NCBI GenBank assembly: GCA_023129265.1
Contig: JAGMCJ010000131.1
Span: 1 to 10,595 of the forward strand
Reading direction: 5' to 3'
DNA length: 10,595 nucleotides
Origin: Thermoplasmata archaeon
GTDB lineage: Archaea > Thermoplasmatota > Thermoplasmata > RBG-16-68-12 > JAGMCJ01
Shown here: positions 1 through 7,274 of the stretch, in pieces
Numbering within the stretch: the first letter of the stretch is position 1
How the letters are laid out: each line of letters starts with the position of its first letter
Translations under genes and position numbers: made by a program
Notes under the pieces: model-generated
The model's input: the letters and a program-made list of their open reading frames with translations, nothing else
Told to the model about the DNA's origin: nothing
Databases searched by the model: none

Positions 1-685
1 CGTTCCTCTCCCCTATGATGTCCCAGATCATCATGATTACTCTCACCCGTCTGTTTCCAGGGAGAGGGAGAAGGGTCTCCATCTTGGAGACCTTCGCTCC
101 TATCGTCTTGATGTACTTGTCGTCAAACTGATCCAGTACGAATCTCTGGATCAGACTCGTCTTGCCCACTTTGGAATCCCCTACGAGTCCCACTTTCAGC
201 TTGGCAACGTTGTCAACGCTTTCCCTCTCCTTCACGGAGGCTTCCGAGGCCACGGTCATCTCGTAGTCGATTCGAGCGACCTTCATGAGGTACTTCATCT
301 TCGAGACGGCGCCGTGGACTGCCTTCACCATCTCCCTCTCCCCGCGAGAAAAGGCGTCCTTCGGTACGGTCAGAGTGAGTTTCCTTCCCTCACATACCCA
401 GCCCTCGGATTCCAGGACGTCGGACATGAGCATGAGTCTTGAGTCGCTTCCTCTGGTCGTGACCTCGAAAATGAGTCTTCCTCGTCTGCTCGTTTCTCTC
501 AGGTCCTCGTGCTTTGAGATACCATTCAGCAGGACCCTCTTTCGGTCAGAACGTGATGTCTTCAACGGAATCCCACCACTAGAGGAAATCGCCTGGAAGG
601 CGATAGTCAGGCCTTTGTCGTGAGAGCCTTTACTTGCCTTCTCATAAAGCTTCCGCCAACAGTATCGCTGGTGGAAACAGCTCAT
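1..685 (-). CDS. Small Ras/Rab-like GTPase with N-terminal extension, partial (C-terminus beyond left edge)
   Basis: Translating the minus strand from the ATG at 685 gives an open frame of 228 codons running off the left edge. Residues 1-160 are an extension of unknown function, with beta-rich stretches such as GRLIFEVTTRG and KLTLTVPKDAF. The GTPase domain then starts: P-loop GDSKVGKTS (169-177), switch I Thr in YIKTIG (T194), and WDIIGE (221-226) at the Walker B/switch II position, where Ras proteins have DxxGQ. The position of the Ras catalytic Gln is Glu here (E226). G4 and G5 motifs would lie past the edge. Family knowledge: such GTPases switch between GDP and GTP forms to control cytoplasmic or membrane processes; the target is not known. 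The start is uncertain: no Shine-Dalgarno is visible before 685, but a stop codon lies 5 codons upstream and no other Met precedes position 433. The GTPase call is firm; the role of the extension is open. Confidence 0.85.
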   Translation of the reverse strand, partial: MSCFHQRYCWRKLYEKASKGSHDKGLTIAFQAISSSGGIPLKTSRSDRKRVLLNGISKHEDLRETSRRGRLIFEVTTRGSDSRLMLMSDVLESEGWVCEGRKLTLTVPKDAFSRGEREMVKAVHGAVSKMKYLMKVARIDYEMTVASEASVKERESVDNVAKLKVGLVGDSKVGKTSLIQRFVLDQFDDKYIKTIGAKVSKMETLLPLPGNRRVRVIMMIWDIIGERN

Positions 686-800
686 TCGAAAGGAAGACCG
701 TCAACCGGATGGATATCATTGGGCATCCAGCTCGTGGGTCATGTTCCAGAAATGTCGGAGTTCTTTTCGAAATACGCCATTCTTGCTATGCCGGACATCT

Positions 801-3077
801 TCACTTGGCATCTTCTTCTGACCGAGTGCCCTCTTTCTCCTTCTCATATCCCCCTTTACGTCTTCTGCGCGATATGAAGCCAATGAGAAGGGCAAACACT
901 ATTATCACTATCACAAGGAAAATCCACCAAAACTCCTCGAAGAATGATTTTCCTCCCTCCTCTGGGTCCAACGGGTCTGTACCTTGTGCAACCTCGTCTC
1001 CATCACTTATGCCGTCCCCGTCTGTATCCTCATTTTGCGGATCCGTTCCATAGACGTTTTCCTCATCCCAATCGGTGAGTCCATCTCCGTCGCTATCACG
1101 ATTGGGGAGAATTCCAATCCAGGACCAATAGGATTTGAAGAATATTGAGCTTGCTGGACCTACGGTCCAATTGACGAACCTGTCCTGTCTGTAGACTTCG
1201 ATATTCGTCCTGAAGTAGAGAACATCATATGGGAGATTGTCAGCGAGTACTGAGCTGCACTCCTTGATTGGCCCTGCCTGCTTATTCGGGTCCAGTTCAG
1301 TGCGCGCATCTGTAATGAGGTCATCGAATCCCCAGTTCATGAATCCGGCATAGTTCTGTCCTACGTATGCATTGCCTGAGTGGAAGAAGGCATAATAGTA
1401 GTCGGGAGGGTCGGACGCAATTCTACTGTCGAGAATCCACATTTGAATGGACCTGCCATCTATCTCCTTTTTGTGTGAAAGAAGTCCATCCAGAATCTTA
1501 TCATAGGATGTGTGATTTGACGTAGCATTTATCCCCACCTCCCGCATGCGCAGAGCAATCACAGATGCAGCGTCAGCAAGAATTGGGTCGTAATCTTCTC
1601 CCGGAGCCAGAATCTCTATTGCGGAATTGCCTATGTCAGGAAGGTTCCTATAGCCGTCCGGGCCGTAACCTAGTCCAAGACCGCCCATTGTGTAGTGGTC
1701 ATCCAGGATATCACTTGCCAAAGAAAGATTGAATTCATACTTGGGTACAGTATCGTTGTACCACATCACGTTCGTGGGACTAACGGGCTGATCTGCAATA
1801 ACGCCGTAGTTTTGAAGGAGGTTTGTAACTATGATTTCCTTGTCGATGACGTGAGCAATTGCTTTCCGGAGCCAGTATCCATCGGATGGAGAGATTCTCA
1901 TGTTATATCCAAGGTAAGAGAATCCCTTCTCTGCTGTACTCACAATACCAATGTCTGTGTTGTTCTCGAGGTCTGGTACGAATTCCGGCGGGACTGACCA
2001 AGGGATGACGTCAATCTCATCAGCCTCAAGTGCGAGAACGGTTGACTGAATGCTCGCGTAAATCATGAAGAGCATTCCGTCGATGTAGGGCTGATGCATG
2101 TACTTTCTTCCAAACCTGTCGTGCGCGTCAGCATAGTAATCTTCATACTTGGTAAGCCTGACGGTTGCACCATCACCCCGCTCGACAAACCTGAAGGGTC
2201 CCGTCCCAATGACCTCGTCGTCCTCCATGAGCCAGGATTCTGCGTCGCTGAACCTGAAGGCCTCCGAATCTGTTGTAGGCACTCCATTGTGCCTAGCGGG
2301 GTCGTAAGCATGTCTGAAATTCTCGTGTATGTTCTCCTGCCAGTTCGTGCATACTCCGTTTTCAGCTTCTCTGCACACCTTTCCAGTTCCCTCCCAGATA
2401 TGCCTGGGAAGCGGAACAGCACCGTTGAGCGTGTACATCACGAAATAGGCGTAAGTGCCCTGTTGCGAGAAGTGAAGCGCAAAGGTGAGTGTTTCATTGG
2501 GTCCCGTGGTTATATCAGAATCCCATGTGTCTTGGACTGGCCATACATTAAGCCATCTGCTGATCGAGTAGTTCGACCCTGGCAGGTTGTTCAAGTGCTT
2601 AATCACATCGAGAGAGGTCGTGAGAGGGTCCAGGGCGTTGAGGTGATACGCGAAGAGAACGTCGTGCATCGTTGCCTGAACGCCGTCGTGGAAGTACACG
2701 CCGTTGAAATCGTAGTACGCTGTCACCTCTAATTGGTTGGTTCCTGCTTTTTTCTTGTATACCCCATACTCACCAAGCTCAAAGACTCCGTCTTCGTCCG
2801 CGTCTATCCCCTTCAAAAGGTAGGGAACTGGCTCCTGAGTAGCTTGGTTGACTCTCCCCACTCTATCGTAGACAGGATCGAGTATGAGAGCGGTCCAAAT
2901 ATCTGAACAGGAAAGGTAGTTTGTCGTCTTCATATCGTTATATATGCCCACCCTCAGTACGACTTCCTGTCGCGTCTCTAGGTCATCCGAATCGCCCACA
3001 ACTTCCGCGGGTAGCGAAAGAAAGACCATTTGAAAAGCGAGCGCAAGTGTTACCACCTGCAGCAACTTCTTATGCAT
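801..3077 (-). CDS. Family 5 extracellular solute-binding protein (oligopeptide/dipeptide type) with Ca-binding stalk and C-terminal membrane anchor
   Basis: 758 residues. This is the binding component of an ABC importer, probably for peptides or another small solute, held on the outer face of the membrane. Residues 1-28 are a signal peptide (KK, then a hydrophobic core to PAEVVG). The SBP_bac_5 fold spans about 40-650, with the typical VYFHDGVQATMHDVLFAYH (127-145), GTGPFRFVERGD (291-302) and LRKAIAHVIDKE (403-414). Two thrombospondin type 3-like calcium loops follow, DSDGDGLTDWDE (661-672) and DTDGDGISDGDE (684-695), then a membrane helix (about 717-736) and RRRRK (737-741). A further EF-hand-like loop, DADEDGVFELGE, lies at 92-103. 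The start at 3077 is chosen over an in-frame ATG at 3143 because AGGAGG (3085-3090) sits 7 bases before it and the signal peptide begins there. AT-rich boxes at 3129-3138 and 3153-3160 are possible promoters. No permease or ATPase gene is in the window; the substrate is unknown. Confidence 0.9.
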   Translation of the reverse strand: MHKKLLQVVTLALAFQMVFLSLPAEVVGDSDDLETRQEVVLRVGIYNDMKTTNYLSCSDIWTALILDPVYDRVGRVNQATQEPVPYLLKGIDADEDGVFELGEYGVYKKKAGTNQLEVTAYYDFNGVYFHDGVQATMHDVLFAYHLNALDPLTTSLDVIKHLNNLPGSNYSISRWLNVWPVQDTWDSDITTGPNETLTFALHFSQQGTYAYFVMYTLNGAVPLPRHIWEGTGKVCREAENGVCTNWQENIHENFRHAYDPARHNGVPTTDSEAFRFSDAESWLMEDDEVIGTGPFRFVERGDGATVRLTKYEDYYADAHDRFGRKYMHQPYIDGMLFMIYASIQSTVLALEADEIDVIPWSVPPEFVPDLENNTDIGIVSTAEKGFSYLGYNMRISPSDGYWLRKAIAHVIDKEIIVTNLLQNYGVIADQPVSPTNVMWYNDTVPKYEFNLSLASDILDDHYTMGGLGLGYGPDGYRNLPDIGNSAIEILAPGEDYDPILADAASVIALRMREVGINATSNHTSYDKILDGLLSHKKEIDGRSIQMWILDSRIASDPPDYYYAFFHSGNAYVGQNYAGFMNWGFDDLITDARTELDPNKQAGPIKECSSVLADNLPYDVLYFRTNIEVYRQDRFVNWTVGPASSIFFKSYWSWIGILPNRDSDGDGLTDWDEENVYGTDPQNEDTDGDGISDGDEVAQGTDPLDPEEGGKSFFEEFWWIFLVIVIIVFALLIGFISRRRRKGGYEKEKEGTRSEEDAK

Positions 3078-3326
3078 TTCACATCCTCCTGCTTCTGCCC
3101 TCCAACTGTAGTTCCCTGCCGAGAACCACTTTATTTGGACCAAGACCTATGGATTATTAAGTCTTTCTGACTTGCTTGGAATGTCGTATTGTGCCAGAAT
3201 CGTTTTCCCGCTCTCTCTTCTCTTCTGCATAGGATACTCAACCACCGTGCTGGCGGCGATGTGTTGGTTGCTACTATCTTCTCGGTGATTGGTTCTGCGT
3301 TCTCTTCATTATTTGATGGCCCACAC
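3078..3326. other. Intergenic region between the solute-binding protein and the NosD-like gene
   Basis: This stretch of 249 bases is the leader of the solute-binding protein gene and the 3' side of the NosD-like gene. It holds the AGGAGG Shine-Dalgarno (3085-3090, minus) and two AT-rich boxes that could be TATA elements on the minus strand (3129-3138, 3153-3160). A pyrimidine-rich run lies at about 3207-3229. I see no convincing gene, tRNA or hairpin terminator. Confidence 0.5.
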
Positions 3327-4961
3327 TCAAGGCTCCTCTTGTATCTGCGTTTCAGGAAGCTGTTTCTCAGCGCGACTCTCTTTTCTTCTCCTGACCAGAA
3401 TGAAAAGCAAGAGCAGTATGGCTATTACCACGACAATCGCTACCCAAAACCAGATCTGTTCAAAGATTGATTCTTCACCTTCTTGAGGTTGTGGGATGGC
3501 ATTATCAACTACTACACTCACATCTACTTCATCTGAATGGTTAGTCCCGTCGTAGGAACGGGCATATATGGTGTGATTTCCGTCAGAAACAGTTGTGGTG
3601 TTCCAATCGTAGGTCCATGATGTTGTTCCGGTGACTTGCATCCATTGACCATCATCTATTCTAATTTCCACGCTCTCCACCGTTCCATCGGTATCGTTGG
3701 CCGTGCCTGTGATTGTGTGGATGGCAGAAACCGTAATCCCTGGCATTGGAGCCGTTATGTTGCAGACTGGAAACAGGTTCACAGGAGTTGCGCTTGCCCT
3801 CGTAGAGCTCGTTCCCTTCCCAACACCGTTGACAGCAGCCACTTTGTAGTAGTATGTGACACCGTTCGTCACACCAATGTCCACATAGGTAAGAACATTG
3901 CCTATCGTGACTAGTAAGGTTTCCTCATTCGGGACTGTGCCCCTGTATATTATGTAGTTCGTAATAGGAGAACCGCCATCATAGAATGGTGCGGACCAGG
4001 TCAGCGTTACCTGTTCGTTTCCCGCTATTGTCATCAACCCTGTTGGTGCAATAGGCACAGTCGGTGTAGGATATACCAAAGGATATCGATCCTTGTTCGT
4101 TCCTCCCTGGATGTCATAAGGGACATCGCCTATCTCATCGCTACCAGGTTGATCTTGGTTGGGACCGCTCTTCTCATCACTGCCCATATAATCATTCCAA
4201 TAATTGCCACCCGAGGGATACCCATCATCCCAGAGATTTGTGCCATCGTCATAGGCCTGATTGGTGTTGCCAATGAAGTTGTTGTGATAGATGATGTTAT
4301 TTGAGGAATCAAAATGGAGTCGGATGCCATCTTCATCGTTGTGTGAGACTGTGTTGTTGGTGATGGTGTTCGTGTTGGAGTAAATGAATTGGATGCCTTC
4401 CTTGTTGTTCGAAACGGTACTGTTTGCGATGGTGTTGTCCCCAGAGGACATGAGACGGATGCCATACCAGTTGTTCATGACGACAACATTGGCTATGGTG
4501 TTTCCGGTAGAGTGTTTGATTTCGATGCCGTACCCGGTATCCGAAACACTGATATCGGTGAGAGTGCAGTCCAAGACGGAATTGAGAAAGACACCTCCTT
4601 CAAAGCCTCCGCCGCCACTTGTGATGGTGAAACCAGTGATGGTCACCCGATCAGCGAGAACCACAACAGCAAAGTCATCAAGAGCGGGTCCGCCATCGAT
4701 TATCGTCGTGTCTCTGTCCTCTCCGACTAACGATAGGGGCTCCCAGATCAGAACTTGCTCATGGTATGTCCCGCTGTACACATGTATGGTGTCGTCAGAG
4801 TCTGCATCGTCTATTGCACCTTGTATCGTCGTGTAGTTTCCAGGACCTGTTCCACCTACGTAGAGAGCGGAAGCTTCCACACTTTCTGGCAGGAACGTTA
4901 TGGTCGTGAAGCACATGGTCACGAGTACAAGAAGTATGATGGTCAAGCTTGCCTTCTTCAT
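3327..4961 (-). CDS. Exported NosD-like parallel beta-helix protein with FN3 and Ig-like domains and C-terminal membrane anchor
   Basis: 544 residues. The signal peptide is at 1-30. Residues 33-299 form a right-handed parallel beta-helix of the NosD/periplasmic copper-binding type: it opens with YTTIQGAIDDADSDDTIHVY and carries short repeats (GNTIANVVVMNN, DNTIANSTVSNN, TNTITNNTVSHN), ending with the archaeal signature GGNYWNDYMGSD ... IGDVPYDI ... DRYPL. An FN3 domain (about 304-393, PTGLMTIAGNEQVTLTWSAP ... YYYKVAAVNGVG) and a bacterial Ig-like domain (about 398-487, ending SYDGTNHSDEVDVSVVVD) follow, then a membrane helix (502-523) and RRRKESR (524-530). Such proteins usually sit on the cell surface and bind sugars or other ligands or act as adhesins; the specific ligand is not evident, and there is no sign of a nitrous oxide reductase cluster here. 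GGAGGGG (4965-4971) precedes the ATG and a TATA-like box lies at 5001-5007. Confidence 0.88.
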   Translation of the reverse strand: MKKASLTIILLVLVTMCFTTITFLPESVEASALYVGGTGPGNYTTIQGAIDDADSDDTIHVYSGTYHEQVLIWEPLSLVGEDRDTTIIDGGPALDDFAVVVLADRVTITGFTITSGGGGFEGGVFLNSVLDCTLTDISVSDTGYGIEIKHSTGNTIANVVVMNNWYGIRLMSSGDNTIANSTVSNNKEGIQFIYSNTNTITNNTVSHNDEDGIRLHFDSSNNIIYHNNFIGNTNQAYDDGTNLWDDGYPSGGNYWNDYMGSDEKSGPNQDQPGSDEIGDVPYDIQGGTNKDRYPLVYPTPTVPIAPTGLMTIAGNEQVTLTWSAPFYDGGSPITNYIIYRGTVPNEETLLVTIGNVLTYVDIGVTNGVTYYYKVAAVNGVGKGTSSTRASATPVNLFPVCNITAPMPGITVSAIHTITGTANDTDGTVESVEIRIDDGQWMQVTGTTSWTYDWNTTTVSDGNHTIYARSYDGTNHSDEVDVSVVVDNAIPQPQEGEESIFEQIWFWVAIVVVIAILLLLFILVRRRKESRAEKQLPETQIQEEP

Positions 4962-5000
4962 ATTCCCCTCCGCATTCTTGCCATTGCATCCGGATCTGTG

Positions 5001-5007
5001 TTTATAA
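5001..5007 (-). promoter_or_regulatory. TATA-like box upstream of the NosD-like gene
   Basis: On the minus strand this reads TTATAAA, preceded by a purine-rich AGAAGAG that could serve as a TFB recognition element. Transcription starting about 25 bases downstream would begin near 4978 and leave a short leader that still includes the Shine-Dalgarno at 4965-4971. The placement is good for an archaeal promoter, but it is read by eye only. Confidence 0.5.
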
Positions 5008-5074
5008 CTCTTCTTGTGGAGAGTCTTCCTCTCCTCAGGAAATGGCGTACTTCATTATCAACTGCGACAAAGAT

Positions 5075-5133
5075 GCGCGATTCTTTCCGACGAGCAGAAT
5101 GAACAGAAGGAGCAGAAAGACTCTGTTTCGTTG
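5075..5133 (-). pseudogene. Remnant of a C-terminal membrane anchor, out of frame
   Basis: Downstream of the exported gene ending at 5187, one minus-strand frame (5133 to 5089) reads QRNRVFLLLLFILLV, and the next frame (5092 to 5075) reads RRKESR. Joined by one shift, they match the C-terminus of the NosD-like protein, which reads ILLLLFILVRRRKESR. At the DNA level, 20 of 24 bases agree by my hand alignment over the helix segment (CTGCTC..T.CT.TTCATTCTG). No single open frame covers it. The simplest reading is a decayed anchor, either lost from the gene ending at 5187 or left from a deleted paralogue. Hydrophobic codons can match by chance, so confidence is moderate. Confidence 0.45.
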
Positions 5134-5186
5134 ACTACGACATTCTTGAGCGATTCTTCCGCTGTGCTAATCTCATCCGTGTCGTG

Positions 5187-6140
5187 TCAACCTTTTCCTG
5201 GGTCTATCACCCTGATCCAATCGTATGCTTCGAAATCCGTCCCGTCCTCCCAATCCCCGCTTATCTTAATCTCCACCGATTCGCCCACCTGTACCGTGTC
5301 CTTGAACTCCTGCCTGTTGAACTTGAGCATGAGCACGTCGTCCTGGTAGTCGTATCTCTCCGGTGCCAGAGCGTCCTGCAGGAGGATGGAGGATACGTCC
5401 ATGTCATATACGGATGCGTTCTCTACGCTCAGGTAGGCGGTTATCCATCTTCCCTTGGATTTGAGGTTGAGTGTGTCGGGGTCGATGTCTAGATGGGTTT
5501 CGATATTCACATCAGGAAAGTCCTCCCTGCACGTCCTGTCGCCCTTTGAGTCCACGGACGGATCGAAGAGATGCCAGCTACCGCCCCCATTCTCGGTGTA
5601 CCAGAACGGATTCGTTAGAGGTATGATGTTTTGGCCGTCACTTCTCTGCACTCCTACGATATAGTCCGTTGGTGGATTAGGCTTGGTCACGAAGACGTGA
5701 TACCATTCAGAGTAGGAGTCATTGACGACGTAGTAGTCTCTGTGGTGCGGAACGGGCGGGTTCACCAAATCCTCAGCCAGCCATGAGATTAGGCCACTCA
5801 GTCCCGGTATGGCTGAACTGCCACCGAAGATCAATGATCTCGGGCTGACTGCGTAACGAACAGGAACCCCTACGTATTTACTTGTCACAGAGGTGCCTCT
5901 ATTTCCATCAAAATCTATTCTGAATTCCTCCAGGGCAAAGCTTCTTCCATCCCAGCAAACAGCATTTGAGACGGGGTCGAACCACCATTCAATCACAGGA
6001 ATATCGGTCGTTGATGCTTCTGCCGAGCTTCCCTCGACCCCTCGACGGGCAGTGTAGCTGTCCAAGTGGAAAACGGCAAGGCTCACGAGAAAAGCAACCC
6101 CGATAGCTACTACTATGATCTTCTTGAACCTCCCCTCCAT
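5187..6140 (-). CDS. Exported protein of unknown function with a C-terminal archaeal secreted-protein beta domain
   Basis: 317 residues. The N-terminus MEGRFKKIIVVAIGVAFLVS is a signal peptide or signal anchor (hydrophobic 8-24). I do not recognise the central part (about 45-215); it is rich in Trp, Tyr and Pro with motifs such as VIEWWFDP, PPVPHHRDYYVVND and WYTENGGGSWHLFDP, and has three Cys (62, 204 and none paired obviously). Residues 216-313 form a compact beta domain that I know as a common C-terminal unit in archaeal and some bacterial secreted proteins: it starts THLDIDPDTLNLKSKGRW and ends VEIKISGDWEDGTDFEAYDW followed by IRVIDPGK. Its function is unsettled. A GAGG-type Shine-Dalgarno lies about 9 bases before the ATG. 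Unlike the two neighbours on the same strand it has no C-terminal membrane helix, yet a decayed one lies just past its stop. The insertion element ends about 30 bases upstream, so the native promoter may have been displaced. Confidence 0.75.
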   Translation of the reverse strand: MEGRFKKIIVVAIGVAFLVSLAVFHLDSYTARRGVEGSSAEASTTDIPVIEWWFDPVSNAVCWDGRSFALEEFRIDFDGNRGTSVTSKYVGVPVRYAVSPRSLIFGGSSAIPGLSGLISWLAEDLVNPPVPHHRDYYVVNDSYSEWYHVFVTKPNPPTDYIVGVQRSDGQNIIPLTNPFWYTENGGGSWHLFDPSVDSKGDRTCREDFPDVNIETHLDIDPDTLNLKSKGRWITAYLSVENASVYDMDVSSILLQDALAPERYDYQDDVLMLKFNRQEFKDTVQVGESVEIKISGDWEDGTDFEAYDWIRVIDPGKG

Positions 6141-6171
6141 CTAGATCATCCTCTCTTCACTATTATTCCTC

Positions 6172-7204
6172 TCCTACTCCTTAATACTTTTGGAGTTGTA
6201 TTGTCAACCGACATTGTTTACACCCTGCAGAATATCTTTCTGCAGGAATGCCATCAATGCCCATATGATATCTCTCATAGTTATACGACATCACGAATTC
6301 GGAAAGCAGATCCTCCACAGAATCGAAGACTCTCTGCAATCTCAGATACTCCTCATTGAAATTCCTTATTGCACGTTCCACCTTCCCTTTTGAGCGGTGG
6401 TAATTTGGAGGTGTGTGTTCCACCTCTATTCCCAGCTCCTTGCAAGCCTTCTCAAAGATATCCAGGAACTGAGAGCCATTGTCCACCAGGACCTTCTCTG
6501 GAGGACCGTATCTCTCTACAGCTCTCCTCAATATGAGAAGGACGTCCTCTGTTTTCAGACCCTCAAGATACTGGCATGCAATGAGGAAGCGAGAGTAGTC
6601 ATCCACTATCACGAGAACGTTTCTCCTCTGGTAATGAAGCTTGAATGTTCCTCGCATATCGATTTGCCATAGCTCATTGGGCTTTGATGCCTGGAAGTAT
6701 TTCCAATCTCTAGCGGCATTGTAGGGACTTCCATTTATTCCATGCTTTACGAGAACCTCATTTATCCTCTGCCTGCTCAACTCCATGGGTTTCCATATAA
6801 CACCGAGAGCATTCCAGAGAAGATATCTTATGTATTCTGGCGGGGATTTGAGTATCACCCTTATCCTCTGAGTTCCCCAATTGAATGCATCCCTCAGGAG
6901 GACAATAGCAGTCTCCACAAGGACTGTGACCTTTGTTCTGATTCTATGTGGTCTTGTGGATTTCTTTCTCAATCCATTCCTTCGACCTTCCTTCCTTGCC
7001 CTATTTATCCACTTGCTCACTGTCTGCCTGGATGTCTTGAATATCCTGGCAGTACGGGTCATGGTCATGCCAATCTCTCTGGCCCTTACCATGACCCTTC
7101 CTTCCTCTATAGTCGTGCATCCCATAATCCCTTTCCTCCTGACAATGGAAGGGGTATTCTCTCTGAAATCAAAATAACATTCGGGTGTCGAGAGAGGAGT
7201 AGGA
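6172..7204 (-). mobile_element. IS481-like insertion sequence, apparently intact
   Basis: A single transposase gene lies between a 10-base perfect inverted repeat: TCCTACTCCT at 6172-6181 and its complement AGGAGTAGGA at 7195-7204. The left copy overlaps the transposase stop codon by one base. The implied length of 1033 bases is normal for this family. No target-site duplication is visible outside the repeats, and the repeats do not extend outwards or inwards, so the exact ends are tentative. It lies between the leader of the exported gene starting at 6140 and a broken IS200-like tnpA. Confidence 0.6.
6181..7125 (-). CDS. IS481-like DDE transposase
   Basis: 314 residues, full length for the family, with no internal stop. 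It cuts and joins the ends of its own element. An N-terminal helix-turn-helix lies at about 11-45 (VMVRAREIGMTMTRTARIFK then TSRQTVSKWINRA), followed by a second DNA-binding region, and an rve/RNase H-like catalytic core from about 148. The DDE residues are visible: D156 in WQIDMRG, D215 in VLVDNGSQF and E250 in HRSKGKVERAIRNF, with 34 residues between the last two. The start is set at 7125 rather than 7224 because AGGAGG (7135-7140) lies 9 bases before it and the HTH follows directly; the extra N-terminus of the longer frame would cross the right inverted repeat. All catalytic residues are present, so the element may still be active. Confidence 0.9.
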   Translation of the reverse strand: MGCTTIEEGRVMVRAREIGMTMTRTARIFKTSRQTVSKWINRARKEGRRNGLRKKSTRPHRIRTKVTVLVETAIVLLRDAFNWGTQRIRVILKSPPEYIRYLLWNALGVIWKPMELSRQRINEVLVKHGINGSPYNAARDWKYFQASKPNELWQIDMRGTFKLHYQRRNVLVIVDDYSRFLIACQYLEGLKTEDVLLILRRAVERYGPPEKVLVDNGSQFLDIFEKACKELGIEVEHTPPNYHRSKGKVERAIRNFNEEYLRLQRVFDSVEDLLSEFVMSYNYERYHMGIDGIPAERYSAGCKQCRLTIQLQKY

Positions 7205-7274
7205 CATTTTCTCCTCAGTGGCAATATATGGAACTTCCGTGGTCGTCAAAGCTCAAGAAGACCTGTACTCAAGA

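Noticed and set aside
686..800. Short minus-strand frame (MSGIARMAYFEKNSDISGT) upstream of the GTPase
   Set aside because: It has only 19 codons, no good ribosome binding site and no recognisable similarity; it could be leader sequence.
2094..2732. 212-codon open frame on the plus strand
   Set aside because: It lies wholly inside the solute-binding protein gene on the other strand and its translation resembles no protein family.
3078..3143. Upstream ATG at 3143 as start of the solute-binding protein
   Set aside because: It would put 22 non-hydrophobic residues before the signal peptide and translate through the AGGAGG site that serves the ATG at 3077.
6160..7216. Target-site duplication around the IS481-like element
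   Set aside because: The bases just outside the inverted repeats (TTCCTC on the left, CATTTT on the right) do not match.
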